A stretch of DNA of 64,000 nucleotides from Salipiger profundus (GTDB lineage Bacteria; Pseudomonadota; Alphaproteobacteria; Rhodobacterales; Rhodobacteraceae). The DNA is taken from positions 3,241,501 through 3,305,500 of the forward strand of contig NZ_CP014796.1 in assembly GCF_001969385.1 (NCBI RefSeq), written 5' to 3'. Under the pieces are notes generated by a model that saw only the letters and a list, made by a program, of their open reading frames with translations, made no database searches and had not been told where the DNA came from. This document shows positions 40,957-49,471 of this stretch, one piece after another. The translations under genes and the position numbers were made by a program. Positions within the stretch are counted from its first letter, which is position 1. Each line of letters starts with the position of its first letter.

Positions 40957-41681
40957 GTCTCACGCCCACCGGGCGGCCGGCCGATCGCACCCAGGCCGGC
41001 GCCGCCTATGCCCGCATCGAGGAAATGATCGTGACCCTCGAACTCGCGCCGGGCGAGGTCGTCACCGAGACCCGCCTGCGCGAGCTGACGGGCATGGGGC
41101 GCACCCCGGTCCGCGAGGCGCTGCTGCAGCTCAAGCAGGATTTCCTGCTCAGCGTCATGCCGCGCGAAGGCATCCTGATCCGGCCGATCGAGGTCTCGGT
41201 GGCGCTTGACGCGCTCGAGGTGAGGGGCCGGATCGAGGGGCTTCTCATCGAGCACGCCGTGCGCAAGGCCACCTCGGCCGAGCGCGAGCGCTTCGCGGGC
41301 ATGGCCCTGCGCACCGAGGCCGTGATCGCCGCCGGCGACAGCGCCGGCTTCTCGAAGATCGACCAGGCGTTCAACGCGGCGGTCGCGGCGGCGGCCCGTC
41401 ACGAGGTCGCGGCCCGCGCCGTCATGCCGCTGCACGCCGTGTCGCGGCGCATCGGCTATTTCCTCGCGCGGTTCGGACACGTGAACCTCGAGGAAACGGC
41501 GCTGCCCCACGCCCGGATCATGCAGGCCATCGCGGACTCGGACCCGCGCGAAGCGCTCGCCGCGCTCGATACGCTGCTGATCCGAACCCGCGAACAGACA
41601 CTCGGGATCGAGCGGTCGGGCCTTCTGGACGAAGGCATGCCGCCGGTCGACCCCGCAAAGGAAAGGACGAGCACAGGATGA
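40953..41681 (+). CDS. GntR-family regulator, FCD type
   Basis: A 242-residue regulator: GntR winged helix about residues 15-80 (AYARIEEMIVTLELAPGEVV then TRLRELTGMGRTPVREALLQL), FCD effector domain about 90-220. The FCD metal site looks weakened: the DxxFH position reads DQAFN (His to Asn) and the last His is also missing, so metal-assisted carboxylate sensing may be lost or altered. It is ATGA-coupled to TctA and to the 2-hydroxyacid dehydrogenase, so it probably regulates its own operon through the GATATATC sites. Confidence 0.92.
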   Translation: MSLTPTGRPADRTQAGAAYARIEEMIVTLELAPGEVVTETRLRELTGMGRTPVREALLQLKQDFLLSVMPREGILIRPIEVSVALDALEVRGRIEGLLIEHAVRKATSAERERFAGMALRTEAVIAAGDSAGFSKIDQAFNAAVAAAARHEVAARAVMPLHAVSRRIGYFLARFGHVNLEETALPHARIMQAIADSDPREALAALDTLLIRTREQTLGIERSGLLDEGMPPVDPAKERTSTG

Positions 41682-42643
41682 GCAAACCCGCGATCATTGC
41701 CATCGGGCATTACGACGACATCTCCCGCGACAGGATGACCGATCGCTTCGAGGTCACATGGGTCGATGCACCGGCGGACCTCGGGGATCTGCCCGACGCG
41801 ACGCGCGCCGCTGCGCTGTCGCTCGCGTTCCACAGCCACGACCCGATGGGCGGGGATCTCATGGATCTCGTGCCGAATGTCGGTCTCATCGCGAACTTCG
41901 GCGTCGGATACGATGCCATCGACGTGGACGCTGCAGAGGCGCGCAACATTGTCGTCACAAACACGCCTGACGTGCTGAACGACGACGTGGCCGATCTTGG
42001 CGTCGGGCTCTACCTGGCGCTCCGGCGCGGCGTGATCGAGGGTGACCGCTGGGTGCGCAGCGGTGACTGGGCGCGCGAGGGCACGATGCCGCTGAAGACC
42101 AAGGCCAGTGGTCGCCGGGTCGGCATCCTCGGAATGGGGCGTGTGGGGCGTGAACTCGCCGACCGGCTCGCGGCCTTCAAGTGCGAGGTGCATTACCAGT
42201 CGCGCCGGCCGAAGGACACGCCGCCGGACTGGGTCTTCCACGCCGACGCGACATCGCTTGCCGCTGCCTGCGACGCGCTCTTCGTGACCGTGGTCGGCGG
42301 CCCGGAGACCGAGGGGATGGTCTCGGCCGAAGTGATCGAGGCGCTCGGAGCCGAGGGGGTTCTGATCAACATGGCGCGCGGCTCGGTGATCGACGAGGAG
42401 GCCCTGATCGACGCGCTTCAGGCGGGCACGATCGCAGGCGCCGCGCTCGACGTCTTCCTGCGCGAGCCGGATCCGGACCAGCGGTTCCTCGGTCTCGACA
42501 ACGTCATCCTTCAGCCGCACCAGGGCTCGGCCACGCAGGAGACACGGGCAGCCATGGCCCTCCTGCAGTTCCGCAACCTCGCCTGCTACGCGGACGGCGC
42601 GCCCTTGCCGACCTGCGTGACAAAGGTGTGCACGCCGGCGTAA
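41678..42643 (+). CDS. D-isomer 2-hydroxyacid dehydrogenase (glyoxylate/hydroxypyruvate reductase-like)
   Basis: A 321-residue NAD(P)-dependent dehydrogenase. The nucleotide site is GILGMGRVGRELADRL. Catalytic residues are visible as Arg in NMARGSVIDE, Glu in FLREPDPD and His in PHQGSAT. It would interconvert a 2-hydroxy acid and its 2-oxo acid. As the last gene of the TTT operon it probably acts on the imported hydroxy acid or a product such as hydroxypyruvate. Confidence 0.92.
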   Translation: MSKPAIIAIGHYDDISRDRMTDRFEVTWVDAPADLGDLPDATRAAALSLAFHSHDPMGGDLMDLVPNVGLIANFGVGYDAIDVDAAEARNIVVTNTPDVLNDDVADLGVGLYLALRRGVIEGDRWVRSGDWAREGTMPLKTKASGRRVGILGMGRVGRELADRLAAFKCEVHYQSRRPKDTPPDWVFHADATSLAAACDALFVTVVGGPETEGMVSAEVIEALGAEGVLINMARGSVIDEEALIDALQAGTIAGAALDVFLREPDPDQRFLGLDNVILQPHQGSATQETRAAMALLQFRNLACYADGAPLPTCVTKVCTPA

Positions 42644-43082
42644 CGGCCGGTCGTGGGACGCGTCCGGCCACGGCCCTTCGGTGCTCGGGGCGTGGTGGGC
42701 CAGGATGAACGAGGCGCCGCGACCCGGGCCGCTGCGTTCTCGGCTGCTCGATACGCGGAGCAAGCGGCGCCGCCGCGATAAGCGTGACTGTCAGAAGGAG
42801 GCGACGGCACATTGGGTGACGTGCCTCCCTCTCGCTTTCCCACGCTGGCGGCAGGGCTGTTGCTGCCCGCGTGGCGGCTGCAACTCTGGCGTGGCGTTTG
42901 AATCCTATAATGATGATTATGTAATAATAAGTTTCACTGTCGGAACGAGAAAGCGCCCGGCCCTCGTCGTCGAGCGGGCGTTCCACGACGGGCTCGACGG
43001 GATGCCTACCCGATGCGGTAGCGCCGCATCGGGTTTGCGAAGGTCAGTCCGAAGGTTTCCGGAACACGCAGGGTCTTTCGGG
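42644..43082. other. Intergenic stretch between convergent operons
   Basis: About 440 bases between two gene ends. An A/T-rich island (about 42898-42942, with TATAATGATGATTATG) stands out in GC-rich surroundings. A CGCCCG...CGGGCG stem lies at 42954-42980 and the hairpin at 43009-43033 follows. No gene recognised. Confidence 0.6.
43009..43033. terminator. Strong hairpin between convergent operons
   Basis: Perfect 10-bp stem CCCGATGCGG (43009-43018), loop TAGCG, CCGCATCGGG (43024-43033), followed by TTT on the plus strand. It would end the TTT operon and may also block read-through from the opposite operon. Confidence 0.6.
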
Positions 43083-44117
43083 TCAGAACTCGCGTTTCAG
43101 CGGACGGCGCGCGTTGTCGACGATGTTCTGCATCATGGTCAGGATCGCGGTCTGGGTCGCGGCCGAGGTGCCGTCGACACCCTTCATCTGTCGTCCGTTC
43201 AGGCCGTCGACCGCACCCGCACGGGCGCAGGCTGCCAGCATGTCCTCTTCGACATCGAGCGTGTGCAGCGCCTCGGGTCGGTTCGACGCGAGTGCCACAC
43301 CGGCGGCGATTGCATAGCCCGCCCAGTTGGAGATCGCGGCCACCACCAGCACGTCCGCGCCCACCACCGTGCCGATGCCTCCGCCGCAGCCGCAGGCACA
43401 GATCCGTCCGAACTCCTGGATCTCGGCGACGGCCTCGGGGATGCGGCCGAACCCGGCCTCGTTCCCGCCGTCCCCGATACCGAGCGTGGGAATGCCGGCA
43501 AGCCGCGCGGCTTCCTCGAGGGCATCCACGCTGGCCATGACCGAGCGGTCGCGACCCCGCCCGGTGATGGTGTGAAAGACGCCCTTGTCGTTCGGAGCGC
43601 CCTTCTCGACGAAGATCACCATCGAGGGTTGGTGCCGTGCGATCAGCTCACGCGCCTGCGCGGTCGTGTCGGCGGGCGCAAGAAGCAGTGCCTCGCACAT
43701 GGCGGCGGCGGGGCGGGCGTCGAACATCTCCTCCGGCAGGATCGAGAGACCGGCGGCCTCGGCCGTGGCGGCGATGGGGCCGAGGTTGCGATCCTCCGAA
43801 AGGAAGATCGGCTTCGCGCCCATACCGCGATCGAGTGCGTGGCCGATCGCCACCGCTCCGAGCGGGCCATCGGTCTCGCCCACCGGCAGGAACGGTGGTG
43901 CTCCGGCGCCGGTGACGATCAGGACCCGGTCACCGGGGGTCACAGCGGCCATGATCGCCTCTACCGCGAGCGTCGTGAGCGGTCGCCCCGCCTCGGCGCG
44001 GGCGGCGTCGTAGAGCCGGTGGATGATCCCGCGTGGCACGCCTGAGGCGTAGCGCATCTCCACGTTGATCAGCCGGTCGAGCGCTTCGCCGATGATATCG
44101 TCCAAATCCATCTCCAT
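43083..44117 (-). CDS. D-glutamate cyclase-like protein (DUF4392)
   Basis: A 344-residue cytosolic protein. Its features are VLIVTGAGAPPFLPVGETDG (about residues 65-84), GAVAIGHAL, IFVEKGAPNDKGVFHTITG (168-186) and IGDGGNEAGFG (214-224). These are, from memory, the marks of the DUF4392 family, whose mammalian member converts D-glutamate to 5-oxo-D-proline. It is last in an operon with a hydantoinase/oxoprolinase pair and peptidases, which suits a role in D-glutamate or 5-oxoproline turnover. The bacterial members are poorly studied, so the activity is inference. Confidence 0.75.
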   Translation of the reverse strand: MEMDLDDIIGEALDRLINVEMRYASGVPRGIIHRLYDAARAEAGRPLTTLAVEAIMAAVTPGDRVLIVTGAGAPPFLPVGETDGPLGAVAIGHALDRGMGAKPIFLSEDRNLGPIAATAEAAGLSILPEEMFDARPAAAMCEALLLAPADTTAQARELIARHQPSMVIFVEKGAPNDKGVFHTITGRGRDRSVMASVDALEEAARLAGIPTLGIGDGGNEAGFGRIPEAVAEIQEFGRICACGCGGGIGTVVGADVLVVAAISNWAGYAIAAGVALASNRPEALHTLDVEEDMLAACARAGAVDGLNGRQMKGVDGTSAATQTAILTMMQNIVDNARRPLKREF

Positions 44118-44170
44118 CGTCTTGTCGCGCCAGGCGGTCCCGGCCGGGTCGCGGTCGTGTGCGTGAAAGG

Positions 44171-44196
44171 CCCCGGCACCCTGGTGGGCGCCGGGG
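44171..44196 (-). other. Intercistronic hairpin after the TRAP binding-protein gene (minus strand)
   Basis: An 11-bp stem, 44171-44181 with 44186-44196 and a 4-base loop. In the minus-strand RNA all pairs form, with one G.U wobble; in plus-strand RNA there would be an A/C mismatch, so selection acts on this message. It lies 34 bases after the DctP-type stop, before the cyclase-like gene. Confidence 0.6.
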
Positions 44197-44229
44197 AAGG
44201 TGAGCCGCGAAGCGCGGCCCGGGGAAAGG

Positions 44230-45300
44230 TCATTCCTCGGCGGTGAGGCCGGTGATCGGTCCGAGGATCTCGTTGAATCTGACCGCGCAGTCGGAGCCGC
44301 AGCGTTCGGCCCAGGAGGGGATCACGGTTTCGACCAGCGCCGTCCTGAGTGTCGCGAGGTCCTCTTCCGAAGGTTCGGTGACAGTCATCTGTTCGTCGCC
44401 GGTGACCAGTTCGCCGATCTGGCAGTTCTCGGCGTCGCCGGTGTTGCAGGCGATCCCGTCCATGGTGCCCGCGGCTGCAAGGTCCCATTCCTCGGTCTGG
44501 ATCTTCGAGTAGAGCTCGGCGACGAAGCTCTGCACCTCGGGGTCGAGGCCATCCCACCACTGGGTGCTGACGTAGTACCCCCCGACGCCCCAGGACACGG
44601 GCACGTTGAGCATGGCGTCGGTCACCTCGAACCACTTGGCGGCGTTGCCCGAGAGCGCGGCGGTCACCGCGCAGTCGGTCACGCCGCGTTCGAGCGCGCC
44701 GTAGACTTCCGGAAAGCCGATGGAGACGGTCTGTCCGCCGAGGCTCTGCACGAGGTCGTTCTGCGACGGCGAAAAGGTGCGCACCTTGCGGCCTTCGAGT
44801 TCCGCGAGCGAGTTCACCTCGCCCTTGCAGAACATGACGTTCGCGGGAAACGGATAGGTGCCGATGATGCGGATGCCGTATTGCGAAAGCGTCTCGTTCG
44901 AAGCGTCGATCACCGCGTCCGAGATCGTTTTCGCGGTCTCGACGTCCAGCGAGAGCCCCGCGAGGTCGGCGATCTCGAGAAAGGGCACCTGTCCCGAGAC
45001 CTGCGCCAGCGGCGCGGCGGTCACGTCGACCTGGCCCTGGCGGACGAGATTGAGGATGTCGTTCGCCGTCACACCGTATTCGGCCCAGGTCGAGGGTTCG
45101 ATGGTGATGCGACCGTTCGACCAGTCCGGCACCTGGTCGTAGTTCGGCTTTTCGACCTTGGTGTACTGGGTGAGCGTCGGCAGGGTCTGGGTCACCGTCT
45201 TGATGGTGATCGTGTCGCCGTCGCCCGAGAGCGTGGGTTGCGCGAGCGCCGGGGCAGCGGCAAGGGCCAGCATCAGCGCCGAGGAGGAGAGGAGTCTCAT
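44230..45300 (-). CDS. TRAP transporter solute-binding protein (DctP type)
   Basis: A 356-residue binding protein with a Sec signal peptide (MRLLSSSALMLALAAAPALA, cleavage near residue 20). DctP features are LEGRKVRTFSPSQNDLVQSLGG with the ligand-binding Arg, and a mid-domain region similar to other carboxylate binders (FPEVYGALERGVTDCAV). Unusually, the TRAP membrane genes lie three to four genes upstream in the same operon rather than adjacent. The ligand is probably a carboxylated cyclic amide or N-acyl amino acid. Confidence 0.92.
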   Translation of the reverse strand: MRLLSSSALMLALAAAPALAQPTLSGDGDTITIKTVTQTLPTLTQYTKVEKPNYDQVPDWSNGRITIEPSTWAEYGVTANDILNLVRQGQVDVTAAPLAQVSGQVPFLEIADLAGLSLDVETAKTISDAVIDASNETLSQYGIRIIGTYPFPANVMFCKGEVNSLAELEGRKVRTFSPSQNDLVQSLGGQTVSIGFPEVYGALERGVTDCAVTAALSGNAAKWFEVTDAMLNVPVSWGVGGYYVSTQWWDGLDPEVQSFVAELYSKIQTEEWDLAAAGTMDGIACNTGDAENCQIGELVTGDEQMTVTEPSEEDLATLRTALVETVIPSWAERCGSDCAVRFNEILGPITGLTAEE

Positions 45301-45350
45301 TGTCTATTCCCTGTTGGTTCGAGGAGAGGATCAGTCGCGGTGGTTGCCGT

Positions 45351-46469
45351 TCATCGCGGCTCTAGCACCGGATTGCGGTCGAAGCCGGTCAGCTGCTCTG
45401 CTCCGGTTTCGGTCACGAGGTACGTGTCCTCGATGGCGAAGCCACCGTGGACGGGGTCGAGAAACAGCGTCTCGACGTTGATCATCATGTCGGCTTCAAG
45501 CACCGCTTCGCCGGTGCCGATCAGCGGCGGGCTTTCGTGGTGCTCGACGCCCAGGCCATGGCCCACGTGTTCCATCCGGAAGGTCGGCACACTGTCACGC
45601 GCCACGCGCACCGCGATGTCGTAGAGCTCGCGCACCGGGCGCCCGGCGCAGAGCAGTTCGGCTGCGGCACGCTGGCTGTCGAGCATCGCGCGATAGAGCA
45701 CCTCCTGCTCCGGGGTCATGTGCTTCCACATCCGCGTGACGGCGGTATCGGCGTGGTAGCCCTGGTAGCGGGCTCCTAGGTCGAAGCGGATGGCGTCGCC
45801 CGGCGCCAGTTCCCGCGGCCCGGGAATGGCGTGGCTCACCGCACCCCCGGGTCCGAACCCCAGCACGAAATTGGCGATGTTCTCGCAGCCGCGCGAAGAG
45901 ACCCCGGTGGCGTAGATCCGGCCCATTTCGGCTTCGGTGATGCCGTCACGGGCGGCCGCCAGCATGTCGTCGGCGGCCGCTTCCATTGCCGCCGTGGCGA
46001 TGCGCAGGCGCGAAATTTCCCCGGGCGTCTTCACCATGCGGATCTCGCGCACGACCGACTGGGCATCGACCAGCTCGAGGTCGGGGCGCAACTCGGCCAG
46101 GACATCGCGGATCCATTTCGGCAGGTAGCGCTCCTCGACGCCCAGGCGGCCCCGGACGGGCAGCCATCGGTCGAGCGCCACGCGCCAGGACGGCAACAGG
46201 TCGCCGTCCATGTCCGTGGCGAACTCGGTGTAGCCCGCGACGTCGCGCACCCAGGAGCGGGCGCGGAAGTCATCGTAGTCCCAGCTCGGGACGATGGCCT
46301 GCGTGGTATCCGGACTCACCAGCGCGAGAAACGGCCGGTCAAGGAAGGAAAAGGTCGAGGGCGCGGTGAAATCCGTCGCGTAGAGAAACGTGCGCGGATC
46401 GGCCAGCAACAGGAGGTCGAGGCCCGCGCGCTCCATGGCCGCGGTGGCGCGGGGGCGGTTGAACAGCAT
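45351..46469 (-). CDS. M24-family Xaa-Pro peptidase-like enzyme (intact metal site)
   Basis: A 372-residue M24 enzyme: N-terminal creatinase-type domain (about 1-130) and catalytic domain (about 140-370). The five metal ligands are all present: Asp in RFDLGA, Asp in YHADTAVTRMW, His in GHGLGVEHHE, Glu in MINVETL and Glu in GFAIEDTYLV. It should cleave an X-Pro dipeptide or a related amide in the cytosol. It starts three bases after the M19 gene stop. Confidence 0.92.
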   Translation of the reverse strand: MLFNRPRATAAMERAGLDLLLLADPRTFLYATDFTAPSTFSFLDRPFLALVSPDTTQAIVPSWDYDDFRARSWVRDVAGYTEFATDMDGDLLPSWRVALDRWLPVRGRLGVEERYLPKWIRDVLAELRPDLELVDAQSVVREIRMVKTPGEISRLRIATAAMEAAADDMLAAARDGITEAEMGRIYATGVSSRGCENIANFVLGFGPGGAVSHAIPGPRELAPGDAIRFDLGARYQGYHADTAVTRMWKHMTPEQEVLYRAMLDSQRAAAELLCAGRPVRELYDIAVRVARDSVPTFRMEHVGHGLGVEHHESPPLIGTGEAVLEADMMINVETLFLDPVHGGFAIEDTYLVTETGAEQLTGFDRNPVLEPR

Positions 46470-46472
46470 GGC

Positions 46473-47465
46473 TCAGGCTCCCCACGCGGCTTTCAGGACA
46501 CGCAGGCCGTTCAGCCCGCAGATCCCTTCGACCTCGGATGTCGAGAAGCCCGCCCGCTCGAGCGCGGCGGGCAGGTTCGGCAGGTCGGCGTGACCGGCAA
46601 GCCCCTCGGCGTAGAGCGTCTCGAACAGGAACGGACCGACCATCTCGGGATACATCCGCCGCGTGCCGTTTTCCCATTTCACCTTGGAGTGCGGGAAGAA
46701 GTCGGTGCCGATGGCCACGTGTTCCGGTCCGACGAGGTCGGACACGTACTTGAAGTGCGCCAGCACATCCTCAAGCGTGGGACGCTCGTCGAGGCTGCAG
46801 AACGGCGAGTAGGGAGAAATCCCGATCACCCCGCCCGTCGCCGCGAAGGCCTTGATCTGCGCGTCGCTCAGGTTGCGCGGGCTGTCGGTGATGGCGCGCG
46901 CGTTCGAATGGGTCGCGGCCACCGGTTTCTCGCTACGCTCTGCAATCTCGAGGCTGGTCCTCTCGCCGGCGTGGCTGACGTCGATGAGGACGCCGCACCG
47001 GTTGAGCTCGCGCACCGCCCGTACGCCGAGCAGGGTAAGCCCGTTGTCGACGGGGTCCATGCAGCCCGCGCCGAACTGTGTCGCCTCGTTGTAGGTCAGC
47101 GCCGCGACCCGCAGGCCCAGCGTCGACAGGATCTGGATGTAGGGGGTTTGCTCTTCGATGAAATGCAGGCCCTGGACCCCCTGGATGATCCCGAGCTTGC
47201 CCTCGGCGCGGGCAGTCAGGATGTCCTCGGTTGTCCGGACGTGCAGAAGGGTCTCGCCCGCGTCGGCGAAGAGGTTCTGCCAGTCGAAGAACTCGACCAG
47301 CACCGGCTTGATGTCACGGGCATAGAGCGCCATCGTCATGTTCACCGCCGACAGGCCTCCGTCGATCAGCTTGCGCCCGTAGTCCAGCGGGGTCGTGGGC
47401 GGCGGGGTCAGCAGGCCCACGGCACCACCAAGCATGTCGATCATCAGGGGGGTCTTGTCAGTCAT
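46473..47465 (-). CDS. M19 (renal dipeptidase) family protein with incomplete metal site
   Basis: A 330-residue TIM-barrel M19 protein. The second-site residues are kept: His in LIDVSHAGE, His in AATHSNARA, Arg in DSPRNLSD and Asp in AIGTDFFP. But the N-terminal His-x-Asp pair (normally DGHND) is replaced by MIDMLGGAVG, and the bridging Glu (IEGG) reads IIQGVQG. A normal binuclear zinc centre is therefore unlikely; a one-metal enzyme or changed substrate is possible. Classical M19 enzymes accept dipeptides with a D-residue at the C-terminus, which would fit a D-glutamate-linked operon. No signal peptide. Confidence 0.85.
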   Translation of the reverse strand: MTDKTPLMIDMLGGAVGLLTPPPTTPLDYGRKLIDGGLSAVNMTMALYARDIKPVLVEFFDWQNLFADAGETLLHVRTTEDILTARAEGKLGIIQGVQGLHFIEEQTPYIQILSTLGLRVAALTYNEATQFGAGCMDPVDNGLTLLGVRAVRELNRCGVLIDVSHAGERTSLEIAERSEKPVAATHSNARAITDSPRNLSDAQIKAFAATGGVIGISPYSPFCSLDERPTLEDVLAHFKYVSDLVGPEHVAIGTDFFPHSKVKWENGTRRMYPEMVGPFLFETLYAEGLAGHADLPNLPAALERAGFSTSEVEGICGLNGLRVLKAAWGA

Positions 47466-47495
47466 GGTCGGAATCCGTTTCGAAGAAAGGCGTCG

Positions 47496-48851
47496 TCACT
47501 CGAAGATCAGGGCGAGGCCGGGGAAGAGAAGCAGCAGCAGGACCGCCAGCATGTAGGCGCCCACGAAAGGGATCACGCCCTGGAAGATGTCGGTTATCGG
47601 ACCGTTTTTCCGCAGGCCCTGGAGCACGTACATCACGGTGCCGTCGGGGGGCGTGATCAGGGCGATCTCGACCAGCAGGGTGACCATCACGCCGAACCAG
47701 ATCGGGTCGTAGCCAAGCTGCATGACCACCGGGAAGATCACCGGAATGGTCGTGACCACCATGGAAAAGCCCTCCATGATCGTGCCCATCGCGACGTAGA
47801 GGAGGATAATCCCCGTCATGATCGCCCAGCCCGGCACCGGAAGCTCGCCGATCATCTGCGCCACCGACTGCGGCACCCGCAGGCTCGTGAGCACGTAGTT
47901 CAGAACGAAGGCACCGATGAGGATCAGCCCGACCATCGCCGTGTTGCGGGCCGCGGCCAGCGCGCTTTCGTTGATCGTCTTCAGCGTCAGCTTGCCCTCG
48001 ATCAGAGCGAAGGCGGCGGCGCCGACGACGCCGAAGGCGGCGGCCTCGGTTGGCGTGGCCAGCCCGCCGTAGATGGTGCCGAGCACCAGCGCGATCAGGA
48101 TCAGGGTCGGCACGATCCCAAGGCTGCCTTTCAGCTTGGCACGAAGCGGGATGCGGGTGGCCGCCTGCGGCAGCGGGTTCCTTGTCCCGTGGAGGAAGAT
48201 CACCCCCAGGCAGAGCGCCGTCACCAGCAGTGCCGGTAGCAGCGCCGCGGCATAGAGCCCGCCGACCGAGGTGTTGGTCAGCAGTGCATAGATGATCAGG
48301 ATCGTTCCCGGGGGGATCAGCGACCCGAGCGCCCCGCCCGCCGCGAGCGACCCCAGCACGACCTTCTTGTCGTAGGCCGTTCCCTCGAACTGCGGCAGTG
48401 CCACCGAGCCCATGGTGGCGGCCGTCGCGATCGAGGAGCCGGACATGGCCGAGAAGGTCGCGCAGGACAGGATATTGGTGTGCAGGAGCCCGCCCGGTAC
48501 GCGGTTCAGCCAGAGGTTCAGCGCCTTGTAGAGTTTCGCCGATACACCCGAGCGCAGCAGAAGCTCGCCCATCAGCAGGAACAGCGGCAGCGCGATCAGC
48601 ACGTAGTTGGACGATGTCGTCCAGGCGATCGAACCGAGGAAATTGTAGAACGGCCGGTCGGAGAAGACGAAGCCGGTCACCACGCCCAGAACGCCGAGGA
48701 TCGCGGCGATGTAGACGCCCGCGGCGAAACAGCCGGCGAAGAGCAGGCACAGCCCGAGGATCGGCCAGATGGAGACGTCCGGAGCGCTTCCCGACATCGA
48801 CAGCCAGGCGAAGGCGATCAGGAACAGGACGAAGACGACGATGGCAATCAC
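47496..48851 (-). CDS. TRAP transporter large permease (DctM type)
   Basis: A 451-residue protein of about 12 helices. Family signatures: SCATFSAMSGSSIATAATMGSVALPQ, GGALGSLIPPGTILIIYALLTNTSVGGLY and EIALITPPDGTVMYVLQG. It overlaps the DctQ stop by four bases and precedes the M19 gene by 30 bases. It forms the channel for the DctP-type protein encoded later in the operon. Confidence 0.94.
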   Translation of the reverse strand: MIAIVVFVLFLIAFAWLSMSGSAPDVSIWPILGLCLLFAGCFAAGVYIAAILGVLGVVTGFVFSDRPFYNFLGSIAWTTSSNYVLIALPLFLLMGELLLRSGVSAKLYKALNLWLNRVPGGLLHTNILSCATFSAMSGSSIATAATMGSVALPQFEGTAYDKKVVLGSLAAGGALGSLIPPGTILIIYALLTNTSVGGLYAAALLPALLVTALCLGVIFLHGTRNPLPQAATRIPLRAKLKGSLGIVPTLILIALVLGTIYGGLATPTEAAAFGVVGAAAFALIEGKLTLKTINESALAAARNTAMVGLILIGAFVLNYVLTSLRVPQSVAQMIGELPVPGWAIMTGIILLYVAMGTIMEGFSMVVTTIPVIFPVVMQLGYDPIWFGVMVTLLVEIALITPPDGTVMYVLQGLRKNGPITDIFQGVIPFVGAYMLAVLLLLLFPGLALIFE

Positions 48852-49471
48852 GGACGGTCCTCCGGGTCGGCATGGGGCGCTTCGTTGAGCGCGAGAATGG
48901 TCTCCTCGGTATCGTCATCGGCGCTGCGCGGCCGCATCATCGCGTCGATGTCGTCCGGACGCCGTGCTGCCAGAAGCAGCACGATCTCGAGGGTCAGCGC
49001 CGCGGCGAATACCGCCAGTGCGCCGAGCCCGAAGGCCCAGATCCCCTGCGGCCAGATCAGCGGGATGCGCAGCGCGGAGATGTCGCGCGCATTCCAAAGC
49101 AGGGTTTCCTCCAGCACGTTGACGGCCGACCAGCAGAGGATCGCGACCAGCGCGAGCAGCAGCAGCAGGGCCGCGAGATGCATCCAGACCCGCAGACCGA
49201 GCGGCATCTTCATGACCAGCAGGTCGATGCGGATATGCGCCCGCTCGGCGAGGGCATGGGCAAGGCTCCAGCTCAGGCCGAACGCCATCAGGTAGCCCGA
49301 GATCTCGGTGGTGGCACCGGACGAGAACCCGAGGAAGGCCCGGCAGACCACGTCGACGGAGATGAACACCGCGGTGGCGAGGAACGACCAGCCGGCGACG
49401 AGCGCCATCGCGCGGGCGATTGACTCGACGATGAGGCGGGCGCGATGTGCGAGGGAGAGCGCGGTGAGCAT
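48848..49471 (-). CDS. TRAP transporter small permease (DctQ type)
   Basis: A 207-residue membrane protein with four helices, slightly longer than usual because of a hydrophilic tail of about 35 residues (RRPDDIDAMMRPRSADDDTE onwards). DctQ pattern: FISVDVVCRAFLGF, then HALAERAHIRIDLLVMKMPL. It overlaps the HyuB stop by one base and DctM by four. Confidence 0.9.
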   Translation of the reverse strand: MLTALSLAHRARLIVESIARAMALVAGWSFLATAVFISVDVVCRAFLGFSSGATTEISGYLMAFGLSWSLAHALAERAHIRIDLLVMKMPLGLRVWMHLAALLLLLALVAILCWSAVNVLEETLLWNARDISALRIPLIWPQGIWAFGLGALAVFAAALTLEIVLLLAARRPDDIDAMMRPRSADDDTEETILALNEAPHADPEDRP

